Shown here: piece after piece, positions 20,430 through 32,195 of the stretch
Numbering within the stretch: the first letter of the stretch is position 1
How the letters are laid out: every line of letters starts with the position of its first letter
Source of the DNA: Pilaira anomala
Lineage: Eukaryota; Mucoromycota; Mucoromycetes; Mucorales; Mucoraceae
Assembly: GCA_025716855.1 (NCBI GenBank)
Contig: JAIXMQ010000135.1
Coordinates: forward strand, 1-34,796
Reading direction: 5' to 3'
DNA: 34,796 nt
The notes under the pieces: model-generated
Databases searched by the model: none
What the model was told of the DNA's origin: nothing
The model's input: the letters and a program-made list of their open reading frames with translations, nothing else
Translations under genes and position numbers: made by a program

Positions 20430-22574
20430 ATGCAATCCATTGTCTCCACATTTGTCGGTCTTTTATTTCCTCATACACTTCAAGTTGATGAAGAAAACAA
20501 TCAAGTTTATTTTTTGCTATATGAAGCATACTTTGGGTAAGTGTTTCTTATAGACAGTCAAGGAGGAGGGGAGGGGGTATCAGAATTATGATTTAATACG
20601 TGCATATAAAAAAAATTGATTATTAATTTATTTAAAAGCCGGTACCTACAGTGTAAAAATTACCAGTAGTAAAATTATAATTAAAGATTCGTTCAAGAGA
20701 AAAAACTCATTATGGAACTTGAACACACTAAAATACAAAACAGATCCTATTCTTTTAGTGGCTACTGGAAGTATGGACCAACAAGCAACTATTTCTGGGT
20801 TTTTAGGTAGAGCAGTTGAGGAAAAGTTTCATTTGGCAGTAATTACTTTACAAGTTATGCCTTGTATACCTTTGGTGTCAGAGAATTTAAAAAACATGGT
20901 GCACCCAAGCATTGGTCCTGTAAATTTAAGCAGAGGTGTAAGGGAAGGTTATTTCTATGTTAATATGTCTCTTAAGCAAAACTTTGAGAATGGACCTGAA
21001 TTTTATGCATCTCATGCCGAAGGCGAAGAGTTAGGTAATACATAAAGGCTATTTTGAGGCAGTATTTTTCTATATCGTATAATTATTAAATCTGTAATTC
21101 CTTAGATGATTTCGAAAGAGAAATACTTAATAGAGATAGAAGAACTGCCCCGAACGTTTATAACGATGAAGATGAAATTGTAGATAATAAAACATCCAAT
21201 GATAGAGATGTTTTTAATAATGGTGATGAATCTAACAAAAATAAAGGGGAAGATTTCCCAGTTTTTCCAAATAATGATGAGTATCTAAACACTCGAAGAT
21301 TTTCGGACTCAAGTATGCAGTCATGGGATGCTGAAATGTTTCGATCTCCATCCCCAGAAAGAATGAGGCGAAATATTCTAAAATCCAAAAAAGCTGAAGA
21401 AAATACTTTAAAATCTAAAAAAAAAAAAAAAAAAAAAAAATGGATCCAGTTGATAAATATTTGGACAAAGTAATGGCTGAGTTAAATAAACAAACTGAAT
21501 ATTTATACGGTGATAAAAGAGGAATTAATCTGGATCCTTTGGATTTAAATGGTGACTCTGATATTGAAGAAAATAACTCGGATAATATTAGCAATAATGA
21601 TGGTAACAGTATATTCATTTTTAAAATATATTTCGTCAAAATATACAAGTCTTACAAAATTTCTTAACATATTACAAACCCTCCTAAATAGATAATGACT
21701 CTTCAGCCAGTCCTACAAAGTCAAATAGTTCAGCTAAATTGTTGTCTAAGAAACTTCATGAGAATTTGAAAAACAATTCTAGATTTTATCAAGCTGAATC
21801 ATCTAGCGCATTTAATTGTATGTCAAAATATTGTAATATGTATATAAACACTTTTCACTGTTTACTAAAATCTAAAATCAATTTAGTTTCTCAATGTTTT
21901 CACAATGTTAGCTCACCCACATTACCTTATTTAGAATCTCTTAGAAATTTATCACTGAATGACAATCTTAATACTCGTAATATTGACAGAAAAGGAAAAG
22001 GAAAACAGATTATAGGACAACAATAGTTGAAGAATTAGATGATTACTCGGACAATAGGTAGGATCAGATGCTAAATAACAATGGAATACATATACTTATT
22101 ACGTTTTAGAGAGCAATCCATATTGTCAAAATTATCAGAGCAACAAACGGAAAGAGAGCGTAATGTGTATTCTGACACAGAAAGCAATGATAATATCTTT
22201 TTTAAAAATACTAACATATAAATCATAAATAAAAGCTGTTAAACTAAACTTATCGAACCTTGATTCAGGATCAATCGAAGGTAGCGAAAGATTCATTTCT
22301 AGAAAAAGAATGAGTCAATCACTTGAATTAGATGACAATAGTCTCCAGGTAATAATCATCATGCTCAATTGATAACTACAAATTGTAGATATAGTCATAC
22401 TTACTCCAGTTTTACTATGTAGGGTAAAAACTCAAAAGTAAAAAAAAAAAAAAAAAAAACAAACACAATGTTGAGCTAAGAGGAAGAGGAAGGCCAAAGA
22501 AAACAAATTTTAGAAGGGGTACCCGAAAAACAAAAAAGAGGAAGAGGCCACCCACCAAAATCTTCCCAAAATGA
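20430..22574 (+). CDS. Multi-exon gene of unknown function with C-terminal AT-hooks
   Basis: Reconstructed exons: 20430-20536, 20652-21034, 21106-21602, 21692-21817, 21887-22057, 22110-about 22200, 22269-22348 and 22423-22574, with GT-AG introns of about 50-115 bp (donors GTAAGT, GTAATA, GTAACA, GTATGT). The first two exons give a compact domain (MQSIVSTFVGLLFPHTLQVD, LLVATGSMDQQATISGFLGR, VITLQVMPCIPLVSENLKNM, GPVNLSRGVREGYFYVNMSL) that I do not recognise. The rest is disordered, rich in Asn, Asp and Ser, and ends RGRGRPKKTNFRRGT and KKRKRPPTK, two AT-hook-like motifs that bind the minor groove of AT-rich DNA. The frame breaks at A24 (21417-21440), again near 22010, and at about A20 (22441-22460); exon 6 to 7 lacks a clear donor. 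A nuclear DNA-binding role is inferred only from the hooks. Confidence 0.6.
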
Positions 22575-22599
22575 AAATAACGGAAGTATGTATAATTTT

Positions 22600-24768
22600 C
22601 TCGTCAGTACCACAGTTCCAAAAGATAAATAAAATGCATCTAATATTTACAAATATGTAAATTTTAAGCATAACTAATTTCATTATATACCTACCACCAT
22701 CAAACTACCGCTACAACCTACTAGCCCCAACTCCAACTCCAACTGCAACCTCAATTCTCCAATGTATATATCTCTGGATATATTAACTGAAGCGATTCAA
22801 TAAATTATTTTAATCTATGATTGCAACTTCAAAATTTTAATGTATTAGTTACATGACAGTTTAATAAATACTTTGTTTACAGCTACTGCTTAAATTCATA
22901 AGTACTAGTAAGCTAATAAAAGTTCATCAAATAATTGGAATAATTGCAAAAGCAAAGGTTTTTGTAGATTGTCCTAATAGAAAAAAAAAACAAAAGTGTT
23001 ACATAAACGGTTTATAATAATTCAAAGTCTTGTTTAATTAATGTGCTTAATATTTTCTACACATACATCAAAAAAATATACGGATCTTCGAAGAACTTAA
23101 ATAAACTTTAAATTTATCATAATAAATAGCCTAACAAAATCCTTATCTTGATATTGTACTGTGAAAACTGTTTACCAGTCTCATTCATATTACCTTTTAC
23201 TAAAGCTATGCGATAACAATTTGAATCTGTATGAGAATCTTTTAAATATTAAGTTTTTAGAATTTTAAAGTCATAGCCCTAGAAGATTTTTTTTTTTAAT
23301 TTGAAAAACGTACCCTCAAATTAATGTTTTTTAAGTTTTAGGTGTAGTTAGATATGAAAAACATACAGAAATTATTTCACCGAATCATATATAAAGAAGC
23401 TTATATACAGATATAATCACTTATCTTAAAAATAACTTATTTGTTTTAGTACAGCAAGAAACAACTACAGTTAACAGAATAAAGGAATAAGCTCTCTTTA
23501 CCACTTTTTCTTTGCGTATGTGTTTCTTCAATATGATAAAATCTGTTTAGTTTTTAAGCTTGATTGGCCCTGAAAGTTTTATTACATATAGGTATAAAGA
23601 AAACAAAAAGTGACATTAACTAGAAGAGAGGAGAGAAGTATTCGTAAATAAAAAAATTCAATTTCAAAAATTTCTCGTAACAGTTGTTGAATTTAATAAT
23701 GACTGTTGCTTATTATTAATATTACAGGCAGGAAATTAAGAATCTTTAATATGTAATTAAACACAGAGCATAATATACATGATTTATGTAAACTAAAACT
23801 AGTATCACATATTTTTAATCGAATTAGCTGCTGGAAAATTATTGAAATCCAGTGGGGGCGGAGGGCTTAGATAGACTTTAATAGTTTTTTATCTTTAAAA
23901 AAGAGGCATAATATAGTATCTCTAGTTATGGTATCAGTTTAAAGATAGTCATATAACACATTTTAAAAAGAGTGTTTAATATGTATAATTTAGAGCATTG
24001 ACCAGCATCAAAATGTGGCTGTATTCCATGTAGATTAGAAAGTTAACATTTTTACAAATCCCAATTGGCAGCTTACAATCAAAATAAAAAAACCGAAACA
24101 AACTAATAAAAATTTATAAAATGTTGGGAGTCAAATGTATCTATAATTATATTGAACATTACCTACAAACAAAAAATATTACAAAACAATAAAAAATTAT
24201 AAAAAATTACAATATTCATAATTAGAAAATCTAATAGTGGATAAATCAAGCTTGTGTAAATTATAAATTTAACCAATCAACAATTTTATTTGAATTATTA
24301 CAAATGGAGGTGTTGATACTAAAAAAAAAAAAAAAAATTGTTGTACAGACCGTTGTTTAAAGGCACTTTCCATAAATGAAATAAATAAATATTAAATCAA
24401 CAACAATAATTGATTCGACAAGCTTTTGATATCATCTAAAAAATTAATCTTTATTGATTGATGTAAAAAAAAATAAGAAAATAGGAGGGGGTTTTTGTCA
24501 CTATGTATTATTTTCAATAAAAAGCCTTTATTTTTTATGTATACCGCAGTTCAAGTGTATGTGGTGCAAAGTGGCTTGACTGGCATGAACATGACGAAAA
24601 CAGGAAAACAACAAAAAATTATATAAGGTATGAGATATATAACAAAAAATATGTAGGCAGACAAATAGGTAATCAGGTTAAATTAACCTGTACCTCGCAA
24701 GGCAAGCGCGAACGCTTCTGGTGTAGTTTTTGCAGTGTTTTGGAAATAACTAACAATATGTTAAATCG
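22600..24768. other. Long gene-free AT-rich stretch
   Basis: More than 2 kb with stops in all frames. It has isolated A runs (near 22981, 24320), a T10 run near 23288, and a 17-bp perfect palindrome CAGGTTAAATTAACCTG at 24674-24690 inside the wider inverted pair GGTA...TACC. A GC-richer patch at about 24545-24600 holds no open frame of note. I see nothing that I can name. Confidence 0.45.
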
Positions 24769-25153
24769 TTTTTATCCAGTAGAGATATTCGTAAATTGTT
24801 ATTTATGCTCTAATTTTGAAAGGAAAAGAAATTGTTGTTTCTAGAAAAATCAAGATGGTGGAATATATTACCTACATATTCTGAAGTTTTATTGCAAGCT
24901 ACAAAAAATTCTCTTGTTTTTGATGTTAATAATAACGAAAATTCGGGATGGGCATTTTTTTTATAGTGCTTACAACTCAGAATGGGTAACTTTTTTTTTC
25001 ACAGTTTTATTGCTACATACAATTGTATCGTATGGATTACTGAAAGGTAAAAAACCACTCGATGAATTCAATTATCAAATACCTAAACTTCGTTTCAAAT
25101 ATTTACCTCACCGAATTTTTACTATAGACAATGGTGGGCTTCGATCTCATTAA
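24769..25153 (+). pseudogene. Unknown coding remnant; first half repeated inverted at 1292-1459
   Basis: The segment 24769-24934 is the inverse partner of 1292-1459. One plus frame reads SRWWNILPTYSEVLLQATKN then SLVFDVNNNENSGWAFF before a stop; the next frame takes over with NSEWVTFFFTVLLLHTIVSY and GKKPLDEFNYQIPKLRFKYL, ending at 25153. The words look like real protein (Trp-rich, mixed composition) although no frame is intact. I do not recognise the family. Because it exists in two copies, a transposon origin is likely. Confidence 0.4.
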
Positions 25154-25159
25154 CACGTT

Positions 25160-26323
25160 ACCAATAAATGTGAGTTGACGCAACTAGTGGATCGTATCAG
25201 ATAGAAACCTCTACTTTCATTCCCTCCCCATTATCTTCTTGAGTTGCTATAACTGAAATTTTTGTACATAAAAAAGGTCGTGTACATCACCATAACCATA
25301 ATGTATAGCTCCAACTTGATCATCCAAGTAATCCCTTTTTTTTTTATATGGATATACTTAATCAAACGATTAATAGCACATATACACTGCTGAAGCTAGA
25401 AAATTTCTATAATTATATCTATTTAATCCATATATTGAACATCTAAATTCATTATTAATAAAGCTGATACAATTAATTGTACGTTACATCATGTGTCAAA
25501 TGTGTCAAAATTGTTATGTAAATTAGCCCTGTAAATGAAAGATAATCTCGAATCTACAGTCATCTTTCCCATGCAAGACCAAAGACACCTATCTAAAATA
25601 GCACCATAGACCAACGGCAGGAAAAAAAAATCACTTTACTAACATAATATACATAGATTGTTATCTGTACATGTATATAGTTAAGCTCTTGTACAGTTCT
25701 CTTTTTAAAGAGAAAAAAAAAGAAGGTAGTTAATTAATTATATTTTATAACGAAATAAGTTATACGCATGCGGTAGTTGTTTATTACGGGTCACCCGAAC
25801 ATCTCAAAATGTATATATACACCCTTTATGAGCCTTATATTTACTACTGCTGACAACAATATCCTTAACGAAAAAAAAAAGAGAAAAGAGAAAGAGAAAG
25901 AGAGAGAAAGTAACCATCTTGTGTTAATTGTGTTGACAATTCGTTGTATCTATACCTTTCACTTTGATTGAGGTAAAAGCAATACACGTATATAGAACTT
26001 TGTGCTGTATGATAGGTCAAAAGTTTTAAGTCGAGTATGGAATCTGTTTGTAGAATAGTTCAAGAAGAAGGTACTAGAAAGTTTCTACGATGCATATTTT
26101 GTAAGCAATTTAAAAAAAAAACAGGCAAAGTGATTCGGTGGATTCTAGTGGTGTTGTAGCTAGCTTATCATGATTACGTGGGATTGAGAGTTATTGGTTA
26201 AATAAATTGATGTGTGTAAGGCTCTATTGTTGCTGTTACAGGATCAAGAATTACTTTTAACAGTATAAGATTATTCGATTAATAAAGATAGGTTTAGAAA
26301 AAAGTAGAATAAATTATCAAGTT
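25160..26323. other. No gene seen
   Basis: AT-rich sequence with purine runs (GAAAGAGAAAGAGAGAGAAA at about 25893-25912). A 40-codon ORF at 26037 (MESVCRIVQEEGTRKFLRCI) has a CxxC pair but no start context or homologue that I can cite, so it is not called. Confidence 0.4.
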
Positions 26324-26560
26324 CTAGCATAGTAAATAAAGCAGTAATGTGTTACATCCAGACACTGAGATTTAAATATCAAATAAAATAGGAAGTGCAT
26401 GAAATCATAATAGTAACAATTAAAAGATAAAGAGGTGGTTTCCCACACTAAACAGTAAAATCATAAAGATAGTGAATTCTCACACTAAAGTAGTGAGAAA
26501 CAAATAAATGTTATTAATAACATGCTGATATCTTTCTATTATGATATCACATCAATTGTT
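26324..26560 (+). repeat. LTR-like dispersed repeat, inverted partner at 32995-33205
   Basis: The segment begins TCTAGCATAGTAAATAAAGC, then CAGTAATGTGTTACATCCAG, and continues with AAATAAAATAGGAAGT, AAAAGATAAAGA and CACACTAAA, ending around CTATTATGATATCA. The reverse complement of 32995-33205 matches it throughout with substitutions, and this copy has an internal doubling of the CACACTAAA block. The word TGTTACATCC could be an LTR start, but the shared sequence extends about 25 bp further upstream, so the boundary is uncertain. Confidence 0.65.
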
Positions 26561-27345
26561 GTATTTGACCTATACTACTCATATAAAAAGGATATTATAT
26601 AACTCTCATTTAAACAATAAATGACTATATTACTTAAAGATTGACATATCAATACGAATTGATACACAATACAATGTTATAAAACAATTATCGGACTATG
26701 GGAAATACATGATGTAGAATTAACACTAAATTCTGATAATTCAATCCAAAACCTATTACAAGTTTAGATTGAATAATTAAAATTGACACTATATTAGTAA
26801 AGTACTTGTAGGAAGCAAAGCGATGTTGCATCATATGTTTAATAGTTGAGTAGCTACACCTATTAAACCAGAACAGATATGAGTAATAATCCGGGCTGAC
26901 TCTTGTATTTATAATAAAGAATATATGACAGATCTTGTATATATTCATACCTTACATTATGTGCTTTGGGCAATAAATAAAGGTAAGAGATCGTCGGTAC
27001 ATAATTGAATTAAGTCATTGTGTTACCTCGATTGAGCGCTATGACAGGGTAATCCAGTACCTGTCATATCTCGGATACAAACACCTACACTGTTCTACTT
27101 ACATCATGCAAAACTAAAAACTTAAAATAATAAACTATATATCACGCTAGACATTAGAGCTGATATATAGACTAAATAATACTATAAAATTATGTCATTA
27201 ACAAATCTTTAGTAATAATATAAATACTCGCATAGTTTAGAAATATGGAGCTCTCAGTTAATTTTGAATAAAGAATAAACCCCCTTTGTTCGTTGTCATT
27301 TAATTTATCGCCTTTTATTTTATTTTATAAAACCCTTCAAACCGA
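26561..27345. other. No gene seen; one small hairpin
   Basis: Stops close all frames beyond the low-complexity level. A 9-bp perfect inverted repeat TATGACAGG...CCTGTCATA occurs at 27040-27068 with an 11-base loop. T-rich sequence from about 27281 leads into the helicase fragment. Confidence 0.4.
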
Positions 27346-27355
27346 ATTCCAACAG

Positions 27356-28193
27356 GCTTATCACGTGTCACTCAGAACCAGGAAGCCTTTGGTGGTGCCT
27401 TGGCGATTTTCTTTGGCGATATTGCCCAACTCCCTCCCGTAACACTTTTAGAGGATGGTTATTTCTATAGAAATCCAATCATCCAACTCGCAAGTGTGAT
27501 TCACCTTACATCCCAGCAAAGGCAGGATCCAAATGAACTTGACTTTGCAGCATTTCTACAAAATATAAGACTGAATAGACTCGATCGCCCTACACTTGAT
27601 TTTATCTTACAGCATCATCACTTGCAGGCTGCGATTCCATCTGAGGCTCTACGACTATTTACAACCAACGAAGAAGCAAATCTCCATAACGAAGCACGTC
27701 TTCAAGGAATTGAAGGCAGAATACATATTTTCCCTTCTGTCGACGCTGGTCCGGCCTCTTGCACATTTTACGACTGAAAATTAACGCACCCGTCATGCTT
27801 TTGCATAACTTGGATGTGACAAACGGCTGGACCAATGGAACTCGCTGTATTGTCAGGGAAATACGCCACACATTTATCTTGGTCAATCGTTTATCTGACG
27901 ACCAACCTATCACCGTCTTTAAAATTACATGCGATGTGTTTCAATCCCCTTACTCTCGGACACAATTTCTTTCGATTCTCTCCTTTGCATCTACTATACA
28001 CAAAGTCCAAAGTTTAACTTTAGAAGGAGGAGTTGCTGTCTCAATTGATAAACCTATGAGATCCTTCGGACAACTCTACGTCGCTTGTTCTCGCGTACGT
28101 TCCGCAAATCAACTGTATTTTTTTTTGGAAAACTCAATCCAAGTCGCCATCGATCTCAATAACATAGAATTCATCAATTCACTTACCTATTAA
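27356..28193 (+). pseudogene. Pif1/Helitron-type helicase, C-terminal two thirds, frameshifted
   Basis: The first frame reads SRVTQNQEAFGGALAIFFGD then IAQLPPV, the GGxxxxxxGDxxQLPPV block of Pif1 helicases (motif III, with the Walker B part lost upstream), then LTSQQRQDPNELDFAAFLQN and IRLNRLDRPTLDFI, and ALRLFTTNEEANLHNEARLQ. It stops at 27775. A second frame from about 27762 supplies LKINAPVMLLHNLDVTNGWT, SPYSRTQFLSILSFASTIHK, VQSLTLEGG and SFGQLYVACSRVRSANQLYF, ending at 28193. Compared with 8074-8679, roughly fifteen codons are missing at the junction, so a small deletion caused the shift. The open frame begins at a possible splice acceptor (CCAACAG at 27349-27355). Walker A is absent from the window. 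Confidence 0.82.
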
Positions 28194-28259
28194 TACCTTT
28201 TTTTAATTCCCCTTCAAATATTTTTAAATAAAACCTGAATTGAAGCCTTTTAAACAAGG

Positions 28260-28965
28260 TAATATAAAACACAAGCGTTTAAAGGTGCGCCCCTATTAAA
28301 CGCACCAGTAAGCGCAAGGTGCGCCCCTATGAAGCGCATCATATAAAGCGCACCTATTAGCAAGCATTTTTTTTCCGAAAAAGAAAAAAGAATCCATTAG
28401 AAATTAGCCATTTAGCGCAAGCGCCGCTACTTAAAAAAAAGTGCGCCCCTAACGCAAACATTTTTTTTTCGGTGATTAAGCGTAGGCGCCAGTATTTAAA
28501 AAAAAATGCGCCACTATGAAGCGCACCGTATAAAACGCAAGCATTTTTTTTTTCGGCCGTTAAGCACAAGCGCCAGTATTTAAAAAAAAACTACGCCCCT
28601 ATAAAGCGCACCTATTAAGCGCACCATATAAAGCGCAATTTGCCGTTAAGCGCAAGCGCCCGTATTCAAAAAAAAAAGTGCGCCCCTATGAAGCGCACTT
28701 TTTTTTTCTGGCAAGCGCGCTATTTAAAAAAAAATGCGCGCCTATGAAGCGCACTTTTTTTTTCTGCCGTTATGCGCAAGCACAAAAAAAGTGCGCCACT
28801 ATTAAGCGCAGCAGTACGTGCAAGGTGCGCCCCTATGAAGCGCACCATGTGAAGCGTAAGCATTTTTTTTCTGCCGTTAAGCGAACCTTTAAAGGTGCGC
28901 CTCTATTAAGCGCACCGTTAAGCGCAAGGTGCGCCCCTATGAAGCGCATCCGTATCAGGCGCACT
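28260..28965. repeat. Array of GC-rich hairpin repeats (GTGCGCCCCTATGAAGCGCAC)
   Basis: At least eleven copies of a core near GTGCGCCCCTATGAAGCGCAC occur at about 28283, 28319, 28440, 28505, 28591, 28678, 28733, 28790, 28825, 28895 and 28930. The 6-bp arms GTGCGC and GCGCAC are complementary around a CCCTATGAA loop. In several units the arms are extended by A8-A9 before and T8-T9 after, so the full hairpin stem reaches 14 bp or more. Between them a second motif, GCCGTTAAGCGCAAGCGCC, recurs. The array stands out as GC-rich in very AT-rich DNA. The frames open here (28357-28569 minus, 28678-29088 plus) only reflect the repeat. Confidence 0.9.
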
Positions 28966-29051
28966 GGTAACAAAAAAAAATGGCGTCAGCAATTTAAGCC
29001 CCTTTTTTTCCTATTTTTTTTACCTCCCTCTTTTTTTTTTTTTTTTTTTGT

Positions 29052-29590
29052 ATGCTTCTTTCTTTTCATTCTCCCGTCCTCTTTGTAGGTATTAACCCAA
29101 ACTTAGAAACTTTTAAAGGTTTCTTTAACTCATCCAAAAATCAATTTTATGGTTTATTAAGAGCAAGTGGTAAAATATCTGTCCCTATTTTTTTTAAAAT
29201 AGTATATCTCTCACTCTCTCACACACAGACTCTCTCTTTTTATTTTTATTTTTTTTTTTAAAAAAAAAAAGGTTTTGAGCTCGCTACAGATGATACTCAT
29301 GCTTTTCAACATTATGCTATGAATTTTATTAATTACGTGGAAAGACCTACCCAATCGGAAAAAGATATTACATCACAAGAACTTGCACGTCTTTTAAATA
29401 TCATTCAAGAGTATCAACCGAAACTAGTTTGTTTTGTTGGGAAAAAATGTTGCCAATACCAACTGTACATGCCTCAAACCAATAACACCATTGACTTTGG
29501 TCTTCAAACACGAACCATTCAGGGCATTCCTGTTTTTTGTGTTCCTCACGGCAGTACCAAAGGACCTCAAACGCAATTTGATCATAAACT

Positions 29591-29597
<7 letters not shown>
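29052..29597 (+). CDS. TDG/MUG-family thymine/uracil DNA glycosylase, one intron
   Basis: Exons 29052-29169 and 29272-29597 flank a 102-bp intron (GTAAAA, ending AAAAG) that keeps phase: RASG joins FELATDD. The protein of 147 residues starts MLLSFHSPVLFVGINPNLET; GINP is the active-site motif of the family with its catalytic Asn. Next come FFNSSKNQFYGLLRASG (the xxxNxFxxLLxxSG block), MNFINYVERPTQSEKDIT (the GxTNxVxRPTxxxxDL block), YQPKLVCFVGKK and DFGLQTRTIQGIPVFCVPHG. The order and spacing match TDG over the catalytic core. The enzyme removes T or U from G mismatches to start base excision repair. It lacks the N-terminal extension of animal TDG and may be N-terminally incomplete, since T19 sits right before the ATG. 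The stop is followed at once by an A29 run. Confidence 0.85.
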
Positions 29598-29626
<29 letters not shown>

Positions 29627-29639
29627 AAAAAAAAATCTT

Positions 29640-29966
29640 ACGTCATACATATCTAGATACTACCAACAACCCTTTACGTACTTACAGTCTTCCTCCTCTT
29701 CATAAAACTAGTACCTAGTAACCCCGCTCATTTTAAGCCCTGACATTTAATTCATTTACAGCATTTTTTTTTTATTTCGGCCGAAATTATTTTTTTAAAA
29801 ACAAGCTTTTATCAAACTAAGCAATATTCCCTTTTTTTTTTTTGAGCCGTACTACACCCATGGAAGCACCTATTAACATATTTTTAGAATAAGTCATTTC
29901 ATCGTTATTACTTTCGCTACTTTTTTCACCTTTGTTACTTTCGTTACTTTCTTACTTTTCATTCGT
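29640..29966. other. Spacer without gene
   Basis: AT-rich sequence with T runs near 29766 and 29831 and a CGTTACTTT doublet at about 29905-29950. Nothing else is visible. Confidence 0.4.
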
Positions 29967-30390
29967 TATTTACTGGACATTGAGAACTGCAATCGGTTTG
30001 AGATTAATCTAAATCATGAACCTCAACTTTCAAGCTTTTTAATTTTACATTAATCTCAATTCACACCATGTACACCTACGTCATTAGAATCTTCACCGTT
30101 CATTTACTGGACATTGAGAACTGCAATCGGTTTGAGATTAATCTGAATTATGATCCTCAAGTTTCAAGCTTTTTAATTTTACATTAATCTCAATTCACAC
30201 CATGTACAGCCTACGTCATTAGATTCTTCACTGTCCATTTACTCGACATTGAAAACTGCAATCCTTTTGAAATTGATCTGAATCATGATTCTCACGATGT
30301 AAGCTTCTTATTTTTTTACTAATCTCAATTTAGACCATGAACATCATATTTCATTTAAATCTTAATTGCCCATTTACTCGACATGCAACC
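29967..30390. repeat. 135-bp tandem repeat, three copies plus a partial
   Basis: The block TTTACTGGACATTGAGAACT returns at 29968, 30103 and 30238 and starts again near 30373, each step being exactly 135 bp. Copies 1 and 2 are nearly identical, copy 3 has diverged. Every unit contains the inverted pair TTGAGATTAAT...ATTAATCTCAA, so each can fold. The array ends about 80 bp before the word GGCTTGCCGCAACACAAGCG. Confidence 0.92.
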
Positions 30391-30469
30391 CACTAACCCC
30401 CATTACGTTAATCACAGTCATCTTTAGAATCGCTCAAAGAATGTTGTGTCTAAGTTTGAGAGATTTTTT

Positions 30470-30900
30470 GGCTTGCCGCAACACAAGCGTTCATTTGATT
30501 AATTTTTTTATATTTTCTGTTTATTTTTTTTAGAGCTAAAAAACCAGGATGATGATTGTGTCACAATCATCATCCGGGTTTTTGTTATAATTTTTTTTAT
30601 TTCATTTTAAATGCCCTTTCTGTCTTAACTTGTCATTTTTTTTCGAAAATCTAAAAAATCTATTTTTAACCCAGGTAAATGACCTTTTTCGCATTTTCGT
30701 TGACAAACATAACAACTGATGATACTCGGTGGTTTACTGTACTTGCTTCGCAAATCATTAAACGACCCCGTTATGTTTCTCGAACGAGGATCAAATATGC
30801 TTGGCTGAACGAACATGCTACTTATGAAATGGCGGTTTTGGTCGTTGACACATTCAGATAGACCGGTTTGACCTCTCAGAAATGCAGTTATTGTTCCCAC
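30470..30900 (-). pseudogene. Unknown remnant paired with 13253-13640
   Basis: On the minus strand a 91-codon frame (30900-30625) reads MGTITAFLRGQTGLSECVND, SSMFVQPSIFDPRSRNITGS, SKYSKPPSIISCYVCQRKCE and ends FLDFRKKMTS. The start codon is a GTG, so the true 5' end is unknown. It shares the SKYS[KQ]PPSI and the 3' sequence with 13253-13640. CYVCQRKCEKGH looks like a possible metal-binding cluster. It lies about 180 bp downstream of family B copy 2 on the same strand, as its partner does. Confidence 0.45.
30539..30583. repeat. 22-bp near-perfect palindrome
   Basis: The arms AAAAACCAGGATGATGATTG(TG) and its inverse are separated by a single T, with one mismatched pair. It is present between the 20-bp word at 30471 and the following coding remnant but is absent from the matching place near 13300, so it is an insertion specific to this copy or a loss from the other. 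A transcription terminator-like or foldback nature is possible; nothing more can be said. Confidence 0.85.
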
Positions 30901-31076
30901 AACGGTAGTCGATTCAAATTATTTATTATAAAAATGTATATGCCTTAGTGCGGTCTGTCTTGGTAGTTGGCTGTCCGAAGTGGATGGCCTTAATTATACT
31001 TATTAGAAAGCAGCTTTTACATTTTTTTTACTTAAATTCTTTAATAAAAAAACTTTTAATTTTTATTTTTTTATTG

Positions 31077-32093
<1,017 letters not shown>

Positions 32094-32195
32094 TTTGATA
32101 AGTAGATAGATTGTTTAAAAAATAAAGATAACAAAAAAAAAGAAAGGAAAAAAAACGTACCTATATTTATACATTTTATTACCTATATCATAACA

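Noticed and set aside
24674..24690. Palindrome CAGGTTAAATTAACCTG as an operator or RNA gene
   Set aside because: It is short, isolated and has no gene next to it; no tRNA-like cloverleaf could be drawn around it.
26037..26162. 40-codon ORF with a CxxC pair
   Set aside because: Too short, no homologue in the window and ordinary AT-rich composition; chance cannot be excluded.
28357..29088. Open frames over the hairpin array
   Set aside because: Their amino-acid pattern follows the DNA repeat period and they occur on both strands.
30500..30600. Helitron 3' end at the palindrome
   Set aside because: No CTRR follows the hairpin on either strand at the usual distance.
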